DNA from: Melieria omissa
Lineage: Eukaryota > Arthropoda > Insecta > Diptera > Ulidiidae
Direction: 5' to 3'
Assembly: GCA_963971225.1 (NCBI GenBank)
Contig: OZ020267.1
Location: 36,298,989 to 36,362,988, forward strand
Length of the DNA: 64,000 nucleotides
Under the pieces are notes generated by a model, which did not search any database, was not told the origin of the DNA, and worked only from the letters and a program-made list of their open reading frames with translations. Positions 60,457-64,000 of this stretch are shown piece by piece (positions within the stretch are counted from its first letter, which is position 1; every line of letters starts with the position of its first letter). The translations under genes and the position numbers were made by a program.

Positions 60457-61486
60457 TTATTCGCCACCAACATATTTTTCCAACAATTCCTGTTTGCGCT
60501 TCTTCAGCAACGCCTCCTCAACATCCTTCTGCGTGGGCACAGGCACGTGTGCAGAAAAGCGCGGTGCCAGCAACTCCATGGGATCACTTTGCCCTGTTTT
60601 TTCCGCTGCCACATTTGAGTTGTCGTTTTTGGCCTCTTCGTCTGTGTCTTTGTTCGCCGATCCAACGGGCAGCCCATAGATTTCCTCTTCTTCCTCGTCA
60701 TCAACTCGACCATCGCGCGCCATTTTCTCTTTCCATTCCTGCAGCGCACGTTGTATAGCTGCGCGCTCTATGCGTTCCTCCAGCGGTATAAGTATGCCAT
60801 CGTCATCGTCCCGATACCCATAGTATTCGGCATCAATCTCTCTCATTAGCTCGGCGCGTGTTTTGCGTTGCGGCGGTGGCGGATCCTGCTCGAACAACTC
60901 CCGCACGCCTGGCAGATCCTTTGCCGCACCGAAGTACTTGTAGCCTCGATTGCCGGGCACCTCGCGTCCCTCAGCGTCGAACATTTTCGGCCCATAGCGA
61001 CGGTAGTGCGGACCGCCGAGTGCTGAAATCTGATTTTCCCAGTGCCGTTTTTCTCGTAGCAGCTTATTTATCTCATCGTTCAGATCGCGTATACGAAACT
61101 CTCCAAGACCGGCTGGAAAAGACAAACCATTCAATGACTTGGTTCATGCATGAATCCTTTCACCGCTGCGCACTCACCGTTCTGAATTTGCGCCACTTTC
61201 TTCGAAATCTCTCGTATGATTTCCAGACGATATTTTTCGCATTTTGGCAAATCAGTGCATTCAGACGCCAGATAGGGACGACGATCCTTCTCGCCGGTCT
61301 CGGCCTCTTTGGCGGCACGCCAACGCGCTAGCGTTGTCCTGCAATACACAAATGATTAGTTTCATATCGCGATACAAAATCCAATACTTACATTGCTTTC
61401 TCTGCATTACGTGCCTGGCAAATTAAATTAAAAAACAATGTTTACTAAGAATTAATTTATGATTTAGATTTTTTTAAGCTTACCAT
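60457..61486 (-). CDS. Isy1: Isy1 pre-mRNA splicing factor, complete
   Basis: Isy1 is a spliceosome protein of the Prp19-associated group that acts around the first catalytic step. Four coding parts: 61484-61486 (only the ATG), 61392-61414 (23 nt micro-exon), 61178-61338 and 60457-61112; 843 nt, 280 residues, near the length of animal relatives. The start MARNAEKAM is the conserved N-terminus and fixes the start. Then [66 protein letters not shown], an acidic run (EEEEEI) and the conserved end FSAHVPVPTQ. The stop TAA overlaps an AATAAA, so the 3' untranslated region must be very short or use another signal. It is the only intact copy in the window. Confidence 0.96.
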
Positions 61487-62035
61487 TTTTTAATTGATTT
61501 GCGGCAACGTTTCTAAATATTAATATTTTTATTACACTTTTGACAGTTTACACGATTATTCGTAGAAGAACATAAATGAGGAAAAAGTGTTGATAAGTTC
61601 CCAACAGCCAGTGCTGCCAATCATCATTTTAGTTGTAATAATTCCGCCCAACATATGGTGAACTTTCACGGTTTCCTCAGTTAAAATTTTATTAGAATTG
61701 CATTTTGTTTCCTAATATTCGCTTTATTTTTAATTTATTTATTTTCCAATAAGTAATGGAAGGCTCAGGAATATTTAGTCGTATAACAACAACAACAACA
61801 TAACAACTCCACCTATTTATGACAACGCCAACAACTGTTCATTATTTCCCCACACTTGCATAGATGTCTTCCCGCCTGTTTTGAAATTCTTTGACAGCGT
61901 CCGGCGCATATTCGCAGACTTTTTAATCGTGTGCAGAAGTGCGCAAATAAATTGTGAAATTATCTTTTTAAAAGTCGCAAAAGTTCCACTGAACTAACAA
62001 GTAAAACAGAAGGCGAAAAGACTAAAACTTGAGAA
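61487..62035. promoter_or_regulatory. Shared upstream region of Isy1 and RpA-70
   Basis: 549 bp separate the divergent start codons of Isy1 (minus) and RpA-70 (plus). It must hold both promoters and 5' leaders. An AAC microsatellite lies at about 61786-61800. No TATA box stands out at a sensible distance from either start. Confidence 0.55.
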
Positions 62036-64000
62036 ATGCCTGGAATCGCACCCCTATCCACTGGAGTTATGGAGGTAATGTGCCAGCAAATTAGTGCAAC
62101 GACTAAAGGCAGAAAATTTCATTTAAGAATTTTGTTATATTCCAATTGCGTAGCGCATTATGCGCGGCGAGGAGGTTGAGAAGCCGGTACTGCAGATATT
62201 GGGCACGAAACGCATTGCCAGTGGCGGTGACACCGAGCGTCTGCGCCTGCTGACCTCAGACGGCAAGTACATTAACAGTTACGCGATGCTGGCCACGCAG
62301 CTGAACCACTTGCATGCCGAGGGCAAATTGGCAGAGCACACCATTGTCCAGGTGGACAAGTACATCACGTCGGTGGTGAATAAAACCGACAGTGGCAAGT
62401 AAGTTGTCATAGTGGCCGTCCAAGCAAAGATTTGTTTAATTTCATTGTACCCACCGTTTGGCAGACGAGTTCTCATCATACTGGAGCTGACTGTGCTGAA
62501 CCCGGGCGCAGAGGTGGGTCGCAAGATTGGCAATCCCATCTCCTACACAGAGGCTGGCGCGCAGGGCGGCGCCAGCAATGGTGCCGTGCCAAAAAGCACC
62601 GCCACCAGCAACAGCACTTTTAAAACAGAAGCTAAACCTTCGCTGTACAGCAGCACTAGCAGCAGCAACAACAACAATTCAACCATGAATCAATCTATGA
62701 ATGCATCACTCACAACTCCGATCTCGAGCCTTAGCCCGTACCATAATAAATGGGTGATTAAGGCGCGTGTGACTGTCAAGTCGCCCATACGCACTTGGAG
62801 CAATGCGCGCGGCGACGGCAAGCTGTTCAGCATGGACCTGATGGACGAGTCTGGCGAAATACGCGCTACCGCTTTCAATGACCAATGCGACAAGTTTTAC
62901 GAAATGATCGAGACGGACCGCGTCTACTTTATTTCTAAATGCCAGCTGAAGCCAGCCAACAAGCAGTTCACGGCACTGAAAAATGACTACGAAATGTCGT
63001 TCACCGGCGAAACCGTTGTGCAGTTGTGCGAGGAAGAGGAATCCGGCATACCGCAGATAAAGTTCGACTTGCTGCCCATATCGCAGATTGCCAACTTGGA
63101 TCCGCGCGCCACCGTTGGTAAGTTAGACGGCAAGTAGAGCAGCTCATGCGACATAATCCGATCGATCCTACTTTTGCACAGACACAATTGGCATTTGCAA
63201 GGACGTTGGCGAACTGCAGATATTCACATCGCGTACAACTAATAAAGAGCTCAAGAAGCGTGATTTGACGTTGGTGGATTCCAGCAATGCTGCAGTGCGT
63301 AGCGGTCAACCACACGAATCCATTCATTAACAAATCCATTCATTCACTTGCAGGTCAATTTGACATTGTGGGGAAATGACGCTGTTGAATTCGATGGCCA
63401 TGTGCAGCCAGTGATTCTGGTGAAGGGTGCCCGCATCAATGAATTCAACGGCGGCAAGAGCCTCGGCCTGGGCTTCAGTTCGGTCATGAAAATCAATCCA
63501 GACATTCCAGAGGGTCATAAGTTGCGCGGCTGGTTCGACAATGGCGGAGGCGAAGGCATCTCCAATATGATTTCAGCCAGGTTGGTTACCCAATAGAATT
63601 GTCCGTTACAGCCATGAAATGAGCGTCTTTCGAAACTCGCATTTTGTAGAAGTGGCGCTGGCGGTGGCAACTTCAACACCGAGTGGCTCACTTTTCATGA
63701 GGCGCGCACGCGCAACTTGGGCGCCGGCGACAAGCCAGACTACTTCCAGTGCAAGGCTCTTATTCATGTTGTCAAAGGTCAGAACGCCTACTACAAGGCG
63801 TGCCCGCAGCCCGACTGTAACAAGAAAGTCATTGACGAGAACAACGGACAGTATCGCTGCGAGCGCTGCAACGCTGTCTTTCCTAACTTTAAGTACAGGT
63901 TGCTTATTAATGTAAGTAGAGCATAACAACTCTCTCAGAGCAGCCACAAACTGTTTCGGCTTAATTTTTTCTTTCAGATGAGCATTGGCGACTGGACATC
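62036..64000 (+). CDS. RpA-70: Replication protein A 70 kDa subunit, 3' end outside the window
   Basis: RPA70 binds single-stranded DNA in replication, repair and recombination. Exons: 62036-62074, 62154-62398, 62465-63117, 63182-63294, 63354-63580, 63650-63911 and 63978 to the window end, with GT/AG borders and continuous phase; 520 residues are visible of roughly 600 expected. N-terminal domain (VLQIL, YAMLATQLN), a Ser/Asn-rich linker (about 125-185), DNA-binding domain A (LSPYHNKWVIKARV, IRTWSN, GKLFSMDLMDESGEIRATAF), domain B (GHKLRGWFD at its end) and the start of domain C with a zinc site C477, C482, C496, C499 in the CX4CX13CX2C pattern. The ATG follows GAGAA and begins MPGIAPLSTGVMEVM-like sequence across the first intron border; the next codons RIMRGEE support exon 2. 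Confidence 0.95.

Larger units (their letters stand above)
57684..61095. repeat. Tandem segment, copy C (continues into native Isy1)
   Basis: Starts at the second Arl8-Isy1 junction. Here the Isy1 exon is not interrupted and runs past the duplication breakpoint (about 61095) into native sequence, so the right edge of the repeated unit is defined. Confidence 0.9.

Overview
The window looks like nuclear DNA of a higher fly, probably a tephritid fruit fly or close relative. The grounds are small spliced genes of dipteran type, AT-rich non-coding DNA full of CAA/TTG and TG microsatellites, and mariner, hAT, piggyBac-like and Transib-like transposons beside non-LTR retrotransposons and tRNA-derived SINEs. 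The species call is inference; no database was available.

Positions 1-46,225 contain no gene I can recognise. They are a graveyard of mobile elements: a mariner with a second mariner nested in it (2197-4004), fragments of RNase H-bearing non-LTR retrotransposons (6372-7092, 13794-14760, 39388-39765, 42244-43871), further LINE remnants (31715-31960, 39790-40400), a hAT deletion derivative (10997-11976), four TTAA-flanked MITEs, several tRNA-derived SINEs (two with clear target-site duplications), long-TIR MITEs, a 2.5 kb polypyrimidine tract (17705-20190) and CCTAA-rich arrays near 28.5-29.7 kb. An element-like segment at 22215-23105 has ends resembling V(D)J recombination signals with 13 and 23 bp spacers.

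Positions 46,226-64,000 are the genic part. Three genes are recognisable: Arl8 (lysosomal small GTPase, minus strand), Isy1 (spliceosome factor, minus strand) and RpA-70 (replication protein A large subunit, plus strand, cut by the window end). A segment running from the last codon of Arl8 to inside the large Isy1 exon is present as three tandem copies (A from 46229, B from 51427, C from 57684). Copy A carries the only Arl8 with its native stop codon. Copy C joins the only complete Isy1. At both internal junctions the last Arl8 codon is fused in frame to Isy1 coding sequence, so copies B and C predict a 221-residue Arl8-Isy1 chimaera whose stop codon lies in the terminal repeat of a Transib-like transposon.

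The Transib-like element sits at the same site in the truncated Isy1 of copies A and B and is absent from C. B resembles C in its Arl8 half and A in its Isy1 half. This fits an order of events: a first duplication with a 3 bp microhomology, Transib insertion, unequal crossing-over that made three copies, then insertion in B of a 1,060 bp terminal-inverted-repeat element carrying a 108 bp satellite.
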